A stretch of DNA of 64,000 nt from positions 434,001 through 498,000 of the forward strand of contig NZ_JAASQR010000003.1 of the NCBI RefSeq assembly GCF_011762025.1, written 5' to 3'. Numbering within the stretch: the stretch's first letter is position 1; every line of letters begins with the position of its first letter. The notes under the pieces are model-generated. The model was given only the letters and a program-made list of their open reading frames with translations. It was not told the DNA's origin and did no database searches. Origin of the DNA: Sphingobium vermicomposti. Its GTDB lineage: Bacteria > Pseudomonadota > Alphaproteobacteria > Sphingomonadales > Sphingomonadaceae. The position numbers were made by a program, and so were the translations under genes. Positions 53,483 through 61,808 of the stretch are shown piece by piece.

Positions 53483-53860
53483 TCAGCGGCCTGCGCGGTG
53501 ATTGAGATCATGGCCTAGCGCCAGGATCGCTACCCCTAGCAAGGTATAGGCGCTTTCCTGCCACCCATGATCCAGGGTCATCGCCCCTGCCATGATGCCC
53601 AGACCCAGAGCACCGACCGCTGCCGGCATCATGTATCCATGAGCGATAGCGCCATGCCCCAGCGCCACCGCGCCGAGCAGGATCGCCAACACCAGCCCAA
53701 CCTCATGGAAGAGGGGATTGTCAAAAATCCCCCCCGCCGAAGCGAGCATGCCGAGCAGCACAGCGGTCCCCAGGCAATGCGCCACGCACATGCCCGAAAT
53801 AGCGATCGCAATGCGGTCAAGGCGGCCCGTCGACAGGCTGGATCGGAAGCTGGTGGCCAT
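53483..53860 (-). CDS. MerC domain-containing membrane protein
   Basis: A 125-residue protein with four membrane helices. The CxxxC pair in the first helix (ISGMCVAHCLGTAVLL) is the mark of MerC-like transporters. No mer operon is present, and in sphingomonads such proteins are often linked to metal homeostasis, so mercury transport is not certain. It is convergent with glpX. Confidence 0.85.
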   Translation of the reverse strand: MATSFRSSLSTGRLDRIAIAISGMCVAHCLGTAVLLGMLASAGGIFDNPLFHEVGLVLAILLGAVALGHGAIAHGYMMPAAVGALGLGIMAGAMTLDHGWQESAYTLLGVAILALGHDLNHRAGR

Positions 53861-54007
53861 GGTGGCGGATACATAGGGCAGTAGAGATGAAGTTACAACA
53901 TATCATTGGCAACTTTATCACGCTCCGCCAGATGTCCGATCATCTGGGGCAAGCGCGCCATCAACATGCATCGCCGGGACGAGCACCAAGCAGCCGTAAA
54001 TCTACCC

Positions 54008-55804
54008 TCAGGCAGCCAGGCGCAGGCAGTTTCGCCCGCCATTTTTGGCCCGATAAAGCGCCTTGTCGGCCGCCTCCAGCAATTCGGTCGCCCCGGCTGC
54101 ACTCTTCAGTTCGACGAGACCGGCACTGAACGTGACAGATATCGCCTCACCCGTGTCTGTCCGCATGGGATGGGTAGAAACCGAATCACGCAGCCGTTCG
54201 CAAATCATGCTGGCGCGATGGACGTCCACCCCGACCAGCAGGATGGCGAACTCCTCGCCGCCCAGTCGTCCAATACTATCCATTCCGCGCAACCCAGGGC
54301 GCAAGCGAGAGACAAAGCCGGACAATATCTTGTCACCGATGATATGGCCGTAGCGGTCATTGACCGATTTGAAATGGTCGATGTCGATCAGCAGGAGACA
54401 GGAACGTTCCCCCGCGGCGGCCCGCCGGATCTCTCCTTCCAGCTTTTCCAGAAACGCCGACCTGCTGTCTGCACCGGTCAGCGAATCGGTGGACGCCGCC
54501 CTTTGAAGCGCTCTCTGCCGCGCCTTGTGCCGCGACATATCCCGAATCGTGCTGATCACGCCCGTTGGCATGCCGCGCTCATCGACCACCGCGCGCGTCA
54601 CCATCTCGCACCAATCGAGATCTGCGACGTGCAGACCGGGGCGGAACTCGACAGTCTGGACCTCACCTGGATGGGCGAGCGCGCGCCGGTGCGAACGGGC
54701 CACTTCCGCCCTGTCCTGCGGATCGACGAAGTCGGCCGCATCGCGTCCGATCAGCATATCCGGTTCGCATCCCAACTGATCGATCGCGGAAGGCGATGCA
54801 TATTGGATGACGCCATCGACGCCCAGTTCCAGCACAACGTCGCCGCTATGTTCGGCAATGGCGCGATAACGTGCTTCGCTTTCCTGCAGCATCTGGAACA
54901 ACCGACGGCGCCGGTTGAGTTCGGCGGCGACAGGGATCGTCAGCAGGAAGCTGAAGGAGAGAAACAGTTGTAGAAATTGTATCCGTTCACCCAGGGTGCC
55001 GGGCACCATATGGAAAGGCCCATGCCCCATCATGGTCGCCCCTCCGCCGATGACCGCAAGAATGACTACCGAAGCGGCTGCACCCAGATAACCAGTGCGG
55101 AATGCAATCGCCACCATCGGCAAAAGAAGCACGAACAACATGGGATAGCGCGCAAGATAAAAGACGTGGACCGTCACTGCAGCGAAAAAGATCAGAAGCC
55201 CCAATGCCTCCCACTTGCTCTTGCGCGACGTTTCCCGGCTCCAGCGCCGGGCCTCCCCCTGGAAGAACATCATCAGAATTGGTGCGAAAGTAAGGCCGCC
55301 AAGCACATGGCCGCTATACCATTGCAGCCATGAGGCCCCGAACGTCACGGGCGTAAGGGAAGAAGCAACATAGGCGGCGGCAAGCCCGGCGATTACATTG
55401 GCCGGAATGCTGAGCGCCAGGACAAAGACCAGCAGCGGGCGTTTCGACGGGTCGGTCAGGTGGCGGTCGGGTTCGAAGCGACGGCACAGCAGGACGACGA
55501 TCAAAGCTTCCGCAATATTGATCAGGGCCATCGGCGCAGCCGCGATCGGTCCCATGCCGAACAGCGATGTCGATATCATGCTGGCGATACCGCAGCACAG
55601 GATGATGCCAGGCCATTGCCGAGTCTGTGACCTCTGAAGCTCCGCCATCAACAGCGCGTTTGCCAGCCAGATATAGGCCAGTCCGCCTTCAAAGCGAGAA
55701 ATGAGCAACGCTATGGTGGCTAGAAGGAAATAAGCCACACCCGCGATGAGCGGCGCAAAACGAGAAACGAAAGAGGGTGAAGAGAGGCTCATGCCCAACG
55801 ACAT
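54008..55804 (-). CDS. MASE1-PAS-GGDEF diguanylate cyclase
   Basis: A membrane sensor of 598 residues that would make c-di-GMP. An N-terminal MASE1-type domain of about eight helices (GGLAYIWLANALLMAEL, ALINIAEALIVVLLCRR) is followed by a PAS domain (YRAIAEHSGDVVLELGVDG) and a GGDEF domain with active-site GGEEF (GRLGGEEFAILL). An RGMD I-site five residues before GGEEF predicts product inhibition. No EAL domain. A near-perfect palindrome lies 10 bases before the ATG; an in-frame ATG four codons later is also possible. Confidence 0.93.
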   Translation of the reverse strand: MSLGMSLSSPSFVSRFAPLIAGVAYFLLATIALLISRFEGGLAYIWLANALLMAELQRSQTRQWPGIILCCGIASMISTSLFGMGPIAAAPMALINIAEALIVVLLCRRFEPDRHLTDPSKRPLLVFVLALSIPANVIAGLAAAYVASSLTPVTFGASWLQWYSGHVLGGLTFAPILMMFFQGEARRWSRETSRKSKWEALGLLIFFAAVTVHVFYLARYPMLFVLLLPMVAIAFRTGYLGAAASVVILAVIGGGATMMGHGPFHMVPGTLGERIQFLQLFLSFSFLLTIPVAAELNRRRRLFQMLQESEARYRAIAEHSGDVVLELGVDGVIQYASPSAIDQLGCEPDMLIGRDAADFVDPQDRAEVARSHRRALAHPGEVQTVEFRPGLHVADLDWCEMVTRAVVDERGMPTGVISTIRDMSRHKARQRALQRAASTDSLTGADSRSAFLEKLEGEIRRAAAGERSCLLLIDIDHFKSVNDRYGHIIGDKILSGFVSRLRPGLRGMDSIGRLGGEEFAILLVGVDVHRASMICERLRDSVSTHPMRTDTGEAISVTFSAGLVELKSAAGATELLEAADKALYRAKNGGRNCLRLAA

Positions 55805-55814
55805 TTAGCTCTGC

Positions 55815-55836
55815 GTGGTTAACATATGCTAACCAC
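55815..55836. promoter_or_regulatory. Near-perfect 22-base palindrome before the diguanylate cyclase gene
   Basis: GTGGTTA (55815-55821) and TAACCAC (55830-55836) flank a central palindromic CATATG, with a single asymmetric base pair. It lies 10 bases upstream of the cyclase ATG. It also contains a TTAA-N7-TAAC string that is one base short of the CtrA consensus. Confidence 0.5.
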
Positions 55837-55931
55837 GGGCGCTGCCGGTTGGAACGCAGCAAGGCTGCGTCAGACGTTAAAGGCGACTGGAGGCGGCGGT
55901 GGGCACCTGACCCCGGCCCGTCGAGATATGC

Positions 55932-56306
55932 TCAGGCCTTTTCGAGCGTGCACTGAAGCGGGTGCTGGTTCTGCCGGGCGAAATCCATCACCTGGTTGAC
56001 CTTGGTTTCCGCAACTTCATAACTGAAGACACCGCAGATGCCGACGCCGCGCTGGTGAACGTGCAACATCACGCGTGTCGCCTCTTCCATATCCATGCGG
56101 AAAAACTGCTGCAGGACGTGGACGACAAATTCCATCGGCGTGTAGTCGTCGTTCAGCATCAGCACCTTGTAAAGGGACGGTTTTTTCGTCCGTGTGCGTG
56201 TGCGAGTCGCGACGCCGACATTGGGACCGCCCGGCCCTTCGCCCTGGTCGTCCTGATCCTTGCCCGCCATCATCGCGGGATATGTCGATTTGCTGGTGCT
56301 GCTCAT
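55932..56306 (-). CDS. clpS: ATP-dependent Clp protease adaptor ClpS
   Basis: Adaptor that delivers N-degron substrates to ClpAP. The conserved core [20 protein letters not shown], then [20 protein letters not shown] and [20 protein letters not shown], is complete. The N-terminal extension is flexible and rich in Thr/Arg ([10 protein letters not shown]). The exact start is uncertain among ATGs at 56306 (used here), 56339 and MMAG further in, none with a good ribosome site. clpA is not next to it. Confidence 0.93.
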   Translation of the reverse strand: MSSTSKSTYPAMMAGKDQDDQGEGPGGPNVGVATRTRTRTKKPSLYKVLMLNDDYTPMEFVVHVLQQFFRMDMEEATRVMLHVHQRGVGICGVFSYEVAETKVNQVMDFARQNQHPLQCTLEKA

Positions 56307-56385
56307 GTCGAGCGAGAATATGGCGATTCGATCCGTCATGGCAAGGGCAGGCTGGCGCCGCGGGGCGCGATCATGCCATGCAGAA

Positions 56386-56424
56386 AAGGAGACGGCCCCC
56401 ACCCGAGGGTGAGAGCCGTCTTTT
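56386..56424 (-). terminator. Terminator of the phasin gene
   Basis: On the minus strand AGACGGC and GCCGTCT are the outer arms of a long stem (about 15 pairs with two G:U pairs) closed by a two- to four-base loop and followed by CCTTTTC. It lies just downstream of the phasin stop and upstream of clpS. Confidence 0.65.
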
Positions 56425-56451
56425 ATCCCTGTCGTTAAGTGCTTCGGCCGA

Positions 56452-57312
56452 TCAGGCGGCGAAGGACTTAACCTTGTCGGTGACGACAGTTACGCGCGCG
56501 GTCAGCGGCTGGGCGACGTCGCCCGCCAGCTTGATCAGCGCTTCGCTGCTCTTCGCCGCTTCCTTGGTCAGCTCGTCAAAGCTGGCCGAGAACAGCTGGC
56601 TCTGCAGCTGGAAGAATTCGGTCGGCGTCTTGACGGTCGAAAAGCTCTTGATCGACGCGGTTGCCTTTTCAAAATTCTTGCGGCTGTAGTCGACGGCATC
56701 CTGGCCCAGGCTTTCCATGCCCTTCGCGGCAATCTTGCCGGATTCGACCAGTGCTTCGACATTGCCCTTGGCGATGTCGCTCATCTCTTCAATCGCCTTG
56801 GTCGACTTCTCGACGCCAACCTTCGCCTTTTCGTTCAGGTCGGTATAGACCGACTCGAGCTTGGCCTTGGTATCTTGGGCGAACTTCTTTCCGGTTTCCA
56901 TCACGTCGTTCATCATCTTCGTTCCTTCTGTGGCGGGCAGCAATACGGGCTCTACCGGCCCGGCCTGGGATGACAGGCTCTTAATGTCTTTCAGTTCCAC
57001 CGGAGCTTCATCTGCTACGGCAATCGAATCGGAGGGGGCAGGCTCTACAGCCACGCTCGCACCGGCTGGCTCAGGCGCGGCATCCACTGCGGTTGTCGCC
57101 GCAGCGATCACGACTGGATCAGCCTTGACCGTCGGAGCTGGTTTCGCACGTGCCGGCGCTTTAGCCGGTTTTGCGGGGGCCGACGGCGGTGATCCGGGGC
57201 TGGAACCCACTGCCGCTTCCGCAGCCTTCAATGCCTCGCCGGCCGACAGAGTGGACGAAGTCTTGTTCACCACAGTCCGTTTGCGAGGAACTGGCTTGGG
57301 TTTCATTGCCAT
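56452..57312 (-). CDS. Phasin family protein
   Basis: A 286-residue PHA granule-coat protein. The C-terminal half is the phasin domain ([40 protein letters not shown]), amphipathic helix with [19 protein letters not shown]. The N-terminal half is a long Ala/Pro/Lys-rich region resembling DNA-binding phasin tails. ATG 57312 has a strong GGAGGGTGACC just upstream. It lies downstream of phaC on the same strand, with TGC-rich inverted repeats in its leader. Confidence 0.9.
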   Translation of the reverse strand: MAMKPKPVPRKRTVVNKTSSTLSAGEALKAAEAAVGSSPGSPPSAPAKPAKAPARAKPAPTVKADPVVIAAATTAVDAAPEPAGASVAVEPAPSDSIAVADEAPVELKDIKSLSSQAGPVEPVLLPATEGTKMMNDVMETGKKFAQDTKAKLESVYTDLNEKAKVGVEKSTKAIEEMSDIAKGNVEALVESGKIAAKGMESLGQDAVDYSRKNFEKATASIKSFSTVKTPTEFFQLQSQLFSASFDELTKEAAKSSEALIKLAGDVAQPLTARVTVVTDKVKSFAA

Positions 57313-57323
57313 GGTCACCCTCC

Positions 57324-57390
57324 TTTGCTGCAATGCACAATAAGCGAATCGGACTACAGTTTCAAGCTTATTTTTGTGCAGTGCAGCAAA
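57324..57390. promoter_or_regulatory. TGC-rich inverted repeat in the phasin promoter (PhaR-type operator candidate)
   Basis: The segment 57324-57344 (TTTGCTGCAATGCACAATAAG-like, reading inward) and 57367-57390 are near-perfect inverted copies of CTTATT, GTGCA and TGCAGCAAA blocks. A third related GCATTGTTGCAG lies at 57405-57416. PhaR repressors of alphaproteobacteria bind TGC-rich sites ahead of phasin genes; the assignment is inference. Confidence 0.5.
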
Positions 57391-57441
57391 GTGGGTTTTC
57401 GACACGCATTGTTGCAGAAAAAACAGTGACAACTCTGTATG

Positions 57442-59181
57442 TTAGCGGGTCTTGACGTAACGTCCGGGCGCATCCTCTATCGCCTTGAGCGCGCCCCCGC
57501 CCGGCTTTCGAGCGCCCTTTACCAGCACGGTGGAATCACCCAAAGAGGCTATCCAATCGCGCCAATCGGGCCACCAGCTGCCTTTCGTCTCCGTGGCCTG
57601 TTCAATGAAATCGTCCAGCGTGACCTGGGACTGGTCCGTGGCCCAGAACTGATATTTGCCTGCGGACGGCGGATTGACGACCCCGGCAATATGCCCCGAT
57701 CCCGCCAGGATGAACCGGACCGGCCCTGAAAGATGCTGGGTCAGCTTCCACACGCTCTGCGGCGGTGCAATATGATCCTCGCGTCCCGCCTGAATATAGG
57801 CAGGGGTCTCGATCCTGCGCAGGTCCAGCGGCGTCCCGTCGATGCTCAACGCATCAGGCGCGACCAGCAAATTGTCCCGATACAGCTGCGTCAGATAATC
57901 CTTGTGCCAGCGGGCGGGCAGGTTTGTCGTGTCGCCGTTCCAATACAGCAGATCGAACGGCGGATAATCCTGCCCCAGCAGGTAGTTGTTGACCACATAG
58001 TTCCAGATGAGGTCGCGACCGCGCAGCAGGTTGAAGGTCGCCGCCATATACCGGCCGTCGAGGAACCCACCCGACGACAGCTGGTCCAGCAGCTTCATCT
58101 GGTCATCGTCGATGAAAAGGCTGAGGTCGCCCGCTTCGCTGAAATCCACCTGTGCCGTGAAGAAGGTGGCGCTGGCCACCTTGTCCGCCTCTCCGCGCGC
58201 CGCCAGCAGCGCAAGCGTCGCGGCGAGCGTCGTTCCGGCGACACAATAGCCGATGGTGTGAACCGCCGGAACTCCCAGCAGCTCTCGCACGGTGTCGATC
58301 GCATCCACTTGCCCGCGCAGGATATAATCGTCCCACTGCAAATCCTTCATCGACGCATCGGCGGACTTCCAGGACAGGAGGAAGACGCTGATCCCCTGGT
58401 CCAGCGCCCATTTGACGAAGCTTTTTTCAGGCGACAGGTCGAGGATGTAGAAGCGGTTGATCCAGGGCGGGAAGATGAGCAGCGGCGTTTCCATCACCCG
58501 CTCGGTCGTCGGCGTATAATGGATGAGCTGGTAAAGCGGCGTTTCCTTGATCACCTTGCCAGGTGTCGCCGCAATGTTGCGCCCGACTTCGAAGCTGCTG
58601 CCATCGGTATGGGTAAGCTGCCCCTTTTCCAGATCGGCGAGCATGTTCTGCAGGCCCTTGACCAGGTTTTCGCCGCCGCTTTGAAGCGTTTTTTCAACCA
58701 CTGTCGGGTTGGTGAAGGCAAAATTGCTGGGTGCCATGGCATCGATCATGCCGTTGGTGGCGAAACGCAGCTTCGCCTTCTGCTTGGGGTCGGCACCGTC
58801 GACCGTGTCTGTCAGCTGTAGCAGATAGTCAGACAGCAGCAGATAGCTTTGCCGGATCAGATCGTAAAAGGGGTGATTGGACCAGGCCGGATCGGCGAAA
58901 CGGCGGTCCCGTGCCGCAGCGGGGCTGCCGGGTGGTGGCGGTTCAGGCTGGTCGCGCAACATGCCGCCTGAAGTCAGGAAGCGCTGCCATAGCGCCAGCC
59001 CTTCATCGGCAAAGCTCGTCTGTATCCGCGCGACAGCGTCGGCGTCGAACGGCAGCGTGCGGCCTACCGCGCCCGCCGCCTGTTCCAGCAGAAGCTGCTG
59101 GGCCCGACCGAGCATGTGAGTCCATTGCTGCATCTGTTCAAGCGTCGGCAGATGGGGTTCATTCAGGTCGTTCGCTTTCAT
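57442..59181 (-). CDS. phaC: Class I poly(3-hydroxyalkanoate) synthase
   Basis: Polymerises hydroxyacyl-CoA into PHA storage polymer on the granule surface. The 579-residue protein has an N-terminal helical domain (MQQWTHMLGRAQQLLLEQAA), a catalytic alpha/beta-hydrolase with the lipase-box cysteine in IGYCVAGTTLAA, the aspartate in AGREDHIAPPQSVW and the histidine in LAGSGHIAG. The length is standard for class I. ATG 59190 (MVAM) is three codons upstream and cannot be excluded. It is divergent from the aminotransferase gene. Confidence 0.97.
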   Translation of the reverse strand: MKANDLNEPHLPTLEQMQQWTHMLGRAQQLLLEQAAGAVGRTLPFDADAVARIQTSFADEGLALWQRFLTSGGMLRDQPEPPPPGSPAAARDRRFADPAWSNHPFYDLIRQSYLLLSDYLLQLTDTVDGADPKQKAKLRFATNGMIDAMAPSNFAFTNPTVVEKTLQSGGENLVKGLQNMLADLEKGQLTHTDGSSFEVGRNIAATPGKVIKETPLYQLIHYTPTTERVMETPLLIFPPWINRFYILDLSPEKSFVKWALDQGISVFLLSWKSADASMKDLQWDDYILRGQVDAIDTVRELLGVPAVHTIGYCVAGTTLAATLALLAARGEADKVASATFFTAQVDFSEAGDLSLFIDDDQMKLLDQLSSGGFLDGRYMAATFNLLRGRDLIWNYVVNNYLLGQDYPPFDLLYWNGDTTNLPARWHKDYLTQLYRDNLLVAPDALSIDGTPLDLRRIETPAYIQAGREDHIAPPQSVWKLTQHLSGPVRFILAGSGHIAGVVNPPSAGKYQFWATDQSQVTLDDFIEQATETKGSWWPDWRDWIASLGDSTVLVKGARKPGGGALKAIEDAPGRYVKTR

Positions 59182-59321
59182 GGCCACCATCCCTTTTCCG
59201 GCATCGCCCGGTCCGCCGCTTTCGCTAGCGCGTCGCTGCCGGGCGCGTTATAGCCAAACCGTGCCACGCCCTGCGTGCGCAGGCTACTATCCCCCACGGA
59301 GACCTTTCAGGAAAGCCTATA

Positions 59322-60530
59322 ATGTCCGAAGAATTTTACCGCATGAAGCGCCTGCCGCCCTATGTCATCGCCGAAGTCAATGCGATGCGAGCGGCCGCGC
59401 GTGCGGCGGGCGAGGACATTATCGACCTGGGGATGGGCAATCCCGACCTGCCGCCGCCGGACCATGTCATCGCAAAGCTGTGCGAAGTCGCGCAGAAACC
59501 CAGCGCGCATGGCTATTCCCAGTCGATGGGAATTCCGGGACTGCGCAAGGCCCAGGCAAATTATTATGGCCGCCGTTTCGGCGTAGACGTTGACCCTGAA
59601 ACCGAGGTCGTCGTGACGATGGGATCGAAGGAGGGGCTGGCCAGCCTTGCCAATGCGATCACCGCGCCGGGCGACGTCGTGCTGGCACCCAACCCCAGTT
59701 ACCCCATTCACATGTTCGGGTTCATTATCGCGGGCGCGACCATCCGGTCGGTGCCGACGACGCCGGACGAAAATTACTGGAAATCGCTTGAGCGGGCGAT
59801 GGCGTTTACCGTGCCGCGCCCCTCCATCCTCGTCGTTGGCTATCCCAGCAACCCGACAGCCGAAACGGTCGATCTCGCCTTTTACGAGCGGCTGGTGGCT
59901 TGGGCGAAGGAGAATAATGTCTGGGTTCTTTCGGACCTTGCCTATTCGGAACTTTATTATGACGGCAATCCAACGCCTTCCATCCTCCAGGTGCCGGGGG
60001 CAAAGGATGTTGCGGTCGAATTCACCTCGCTCAGCAAGACCTATTCGATGGCCGGTTGGCGGATTGGCTTTGCCGTCGGCAACCGGCAGCTGATCGCCGC
60101 GCTCAAGCGGGTGAAATCCTACCTCGACTATGGCGCGTTCACGCCGATTCAGGCAGCGGCCTGCGCCGCGCTGAATGGGCCGCAGGATATAGTGCAAAAG
60201 AACCGCGAACTCTATCACAGGCGTCGCGATGTCATGGTGGAAGCCTTTGGTCGCGCGGGCTGGGAAATTCCCGCGCCCCGGGCCTCGATGTTCGCCTGGG
60301 CCCCGCTGCCGCCCGCGCTGAAAGACATGGGCAGTCTGGAATTTTCCAAGCAACTGCTGACTCATGCCAAGGTCGCCGTCGCCCCCGGCGTCGGCTATGG
60401 CGAGGATGGTGAAGGCTATGTCCGCATCGCCATGGTCGAAAATGAGCAGCGGCTGCGGCAGGCGGCGCGCAACATCAAGCAATATCTGAAGTCCATGGGC
60501 GTCGACACGCCTGCCAAGGGTGCCGCCTGA
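59322..60530 (+). CDS. AlaC-like aminotransferase (class I)
   Basis: PLP-dependent aminotransferase of 402 residues, the alanine-synthesising AlaC/YfdZ-like group. It has ILVVGYPSNPTAETVDLAF, the NPSYPIHMFGF motif, the PLP lysine in SLSKTYSMAGWRIGFAVG and a C-terminal arginine in YVRIAMVENEQRL. AGGAAA lies just upstream. In many alphaproteobacteria it neighbours hom; here hom is 9 kb away. A small membrane ORF follows. Confidence 0.92.
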   Translation: MSEEFYRMKRLPPYVIAEVNAMRAAARAAGEDIIDLGMGNPDLPPPDHVIAKLCEVAQKPSAHGYSQSMGIPGLRKAQANYYGRRFGVDVDPETEVVVTMGSKEGLASLANAITAPGDVVLAPNPSYPIHMFGFIIAGATIRSVPTTPDENYWKSLERAMAFTVPRPSILVVGYPSNPTAETVDLAFYERLVAWAKENNVWVLSDLAYSELYYDGNPTPSILQVPGAKDVAVEFTSLSKTYSMAGWRIGFAVGNRQLIAALKRVKSYLDYGAFTPIQAAACAALNGPQDIVQKNRELYHRRRDVMVEAFGRAGWEIPAPRASMFAWAPLPPALKDMGSLEFSKQLLTHAKVAVAPGVGYGEDGEGYVRIAMVENEQRLRQAARNIKQYLKSMGVDTPAKGAA

Positions 60531-60598
60531 GCGAGGATGGCGGACAAGGCTATCGGTCGCACATTCTGGGGAATGCGTGCGGCTGCATCGCGGCAATC

Positions 60599-60781
60599 TT
60601 GTTCCTGATGGGATCAGCCACCGTCTTTATTGGGTCGGTGTTCGGCGATTGCACGATCGATTCGGACTGCGCGCGAAAGAATGATGCAGGTCATATACTG
60701 TGGATCGCCCCGCTTTCCGCCCTTGTCATTTTCTTCGCAATACGCTGGTTTGTCGAAAAGATGAAAGCAAGCACGCGATGA
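60599..60781 (+). CDS. Small membrane protein, start uncertain
   Basis: A two-helix protein (FLMGSATVFIGSVFG and ILWIAPLSALVIFFAIRWFV) with a cysteine pair between the helices (DCTIDSDC). The stop overlaps the DUF2721 start (ATGA), which supports a real gene. The only canonical start is TTG 60599, which shortens the first helix. The open frame continues to a CTG at 60527 that overlaps the aminotransferase stop (CTGA) and would give a better helix. Confidence 0.6.
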   Translation: MFLMGSATVFIGSVFGDCTIDSDCARKNDAGHILWIAPLSALVIFFAIRWFVEKMKASTR

Positions 60782-61272
60782 ACCCCATTCCCCAATTTGC
60801 CGACGTATCCCAGGTTTCACAGGTCGCGCAGACAATCCAGCTGGCCCTCGCTCCGGTATTCCTGCTGGCGGGTATTGGGGCGTTTCTCAATGTCTGCGTG
60901 GGGCGGCTTGCTCGCATCATCGACCGCGCGCGGCGGGTGGAAGAACGCATCCTGACCAGCCGGGGCAGGGAACATGACCGCATGGTCGCCGAAATCCGGG
61001 TGCTGGATCGTCGGATGAGCGTGGTCAACAGCTCGATCTTCCTGACCGTGGTATCGGCCTGCGCGGTCTGTCTGGTCGTTATTCTGTTGTTCGCGGGCAA
61101 TCTGTTTGGTGCGCACCTGGGCACGTTGATCGCGATATTGTTCAGCCTGGCCATGCTGTTGCAGGCCGCTGCCTTTGGCACATTCATCCAGGAAATCCGG
61201 CTCGGCTCACGCATCATCCACATCCGCAATGAAGTGCTATATCATGAGGCGGAGGTGGAAGACGCGTCATGA
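60778..61272 (+). CDS. DUF2721 family membrane protein
   Basis: A 164-residue protein with three membrane helices (LALAPVFLLAGIGAFLNVCV; SIFLTVVSACAVCLVVILLF; LIAILFSLAMLLQAAAFGTF) and a basic loop (ARIIDRARRVEERILTSRGR). This matches DUF2721, function unknown. Its start overlaps the small membrane gene and its stop overlaps the 2Fe-2S gene start (ATGA), so three genes are coupled. Confidence 0.88.
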   Translation: MNPIPQFADVSQVSQVAQTIQLALAPVFLLAGIGAFLNVCVGRLARIIDRARRVEERILTSRGREHDRMVAEIRVLDRRMSVVNSSIFLTVVSACAVCLVVILLFAGNLFGAHLGTLIAILFSLAMLLQAAAFGTFIQEIRLGSRIIHIRNEVLYHEAEVEDAS

Positions 61273-61805
61273 CGAAATTCACCGTCAACGACCGTCCCGT
61301 CCAATATCGCATGGACCCCGACACGCCGCTGCTATGGGCGTTGCGTGACGCATCCAACCTGACCGGGACCAAATATGGCTGCGGCACGGGGGACTGCGGC
61401 GCGTGCACGGTCGATATTGACGGCGAAGCGGTCAGGTCATGCCAGGTCACGATTGGCTATGCGGAAGGGCGCTTCGTCACCACGATCGAAGGGCTATCGC
61501 CTGACCGTGGCCATCCGCTGCAACAGGTCTTCGCCGCCGACAATGTCTCGCAATGCGGCTACTGCATTCCCGGCATGATCATGACCGCCGCCGTCCTGCT
61601 GAAACGGAATAACGACCCCAGCGATGATGAGATGGACACCGCCATCACCAACATCTGCCGCTGCGGCATCTACCCCCGCCTTCGCGCCGCCATTCGCCGC
61701 GCAGGCCGCATCATCCGCGGTGAGGAGCAGGTCGAAGCAGCCCCGCCACCCGGCATCACCCCCGAAGAGGCCGCTCGCACCGTCCCGGCGCTGCGCAGGC
61801 TCTGA
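61269..61805 (+). CDS. 2Fe-2S binding subunit, isoquinoline oxidoreductase (IorA) type
   Basis: A 178-residue electron-transfer subunit of the xanthine oxidase family. The plant-type cluster is in TKYGCGTGDCGACTVDIDG with a fourth cysteine in VRSCQVTI; the second cluster is in SQCGYCIPGMIM and NICRCGIYPRLRAAIRRAG. Such subunits normally sit beside a large molybdopterin subunit, which is not seen here; the next gene is convergent. Its partner must lie elsewhere or it has a new role. Confidence 0.9.
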   Translation: MTKFTVNDRPVQYRMDPDTPLLWALRDASNLTGTKYGCGTGDCGACTVDIDGEAVRSCQVTIGYAEGRFVTTIEGLSPDRGHPLQQVFAADNVSQCGYCIPGMIMTAAVLLKRNNDPSDDEMDTAITNICRCGIYPRLRAAIRRAGRIIRGEEQVEAAPPPGITPEEAARTVPALRRL

Positions 61806-61808
61806 CCT

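Noticed and set aside
53861-53910. Zur-box-like GATATGTTGTAAC upstream of the MerC-like gene
   Set aside because: The two halves match poorly (about 4 of 9 symmetric positions), too weak to call.
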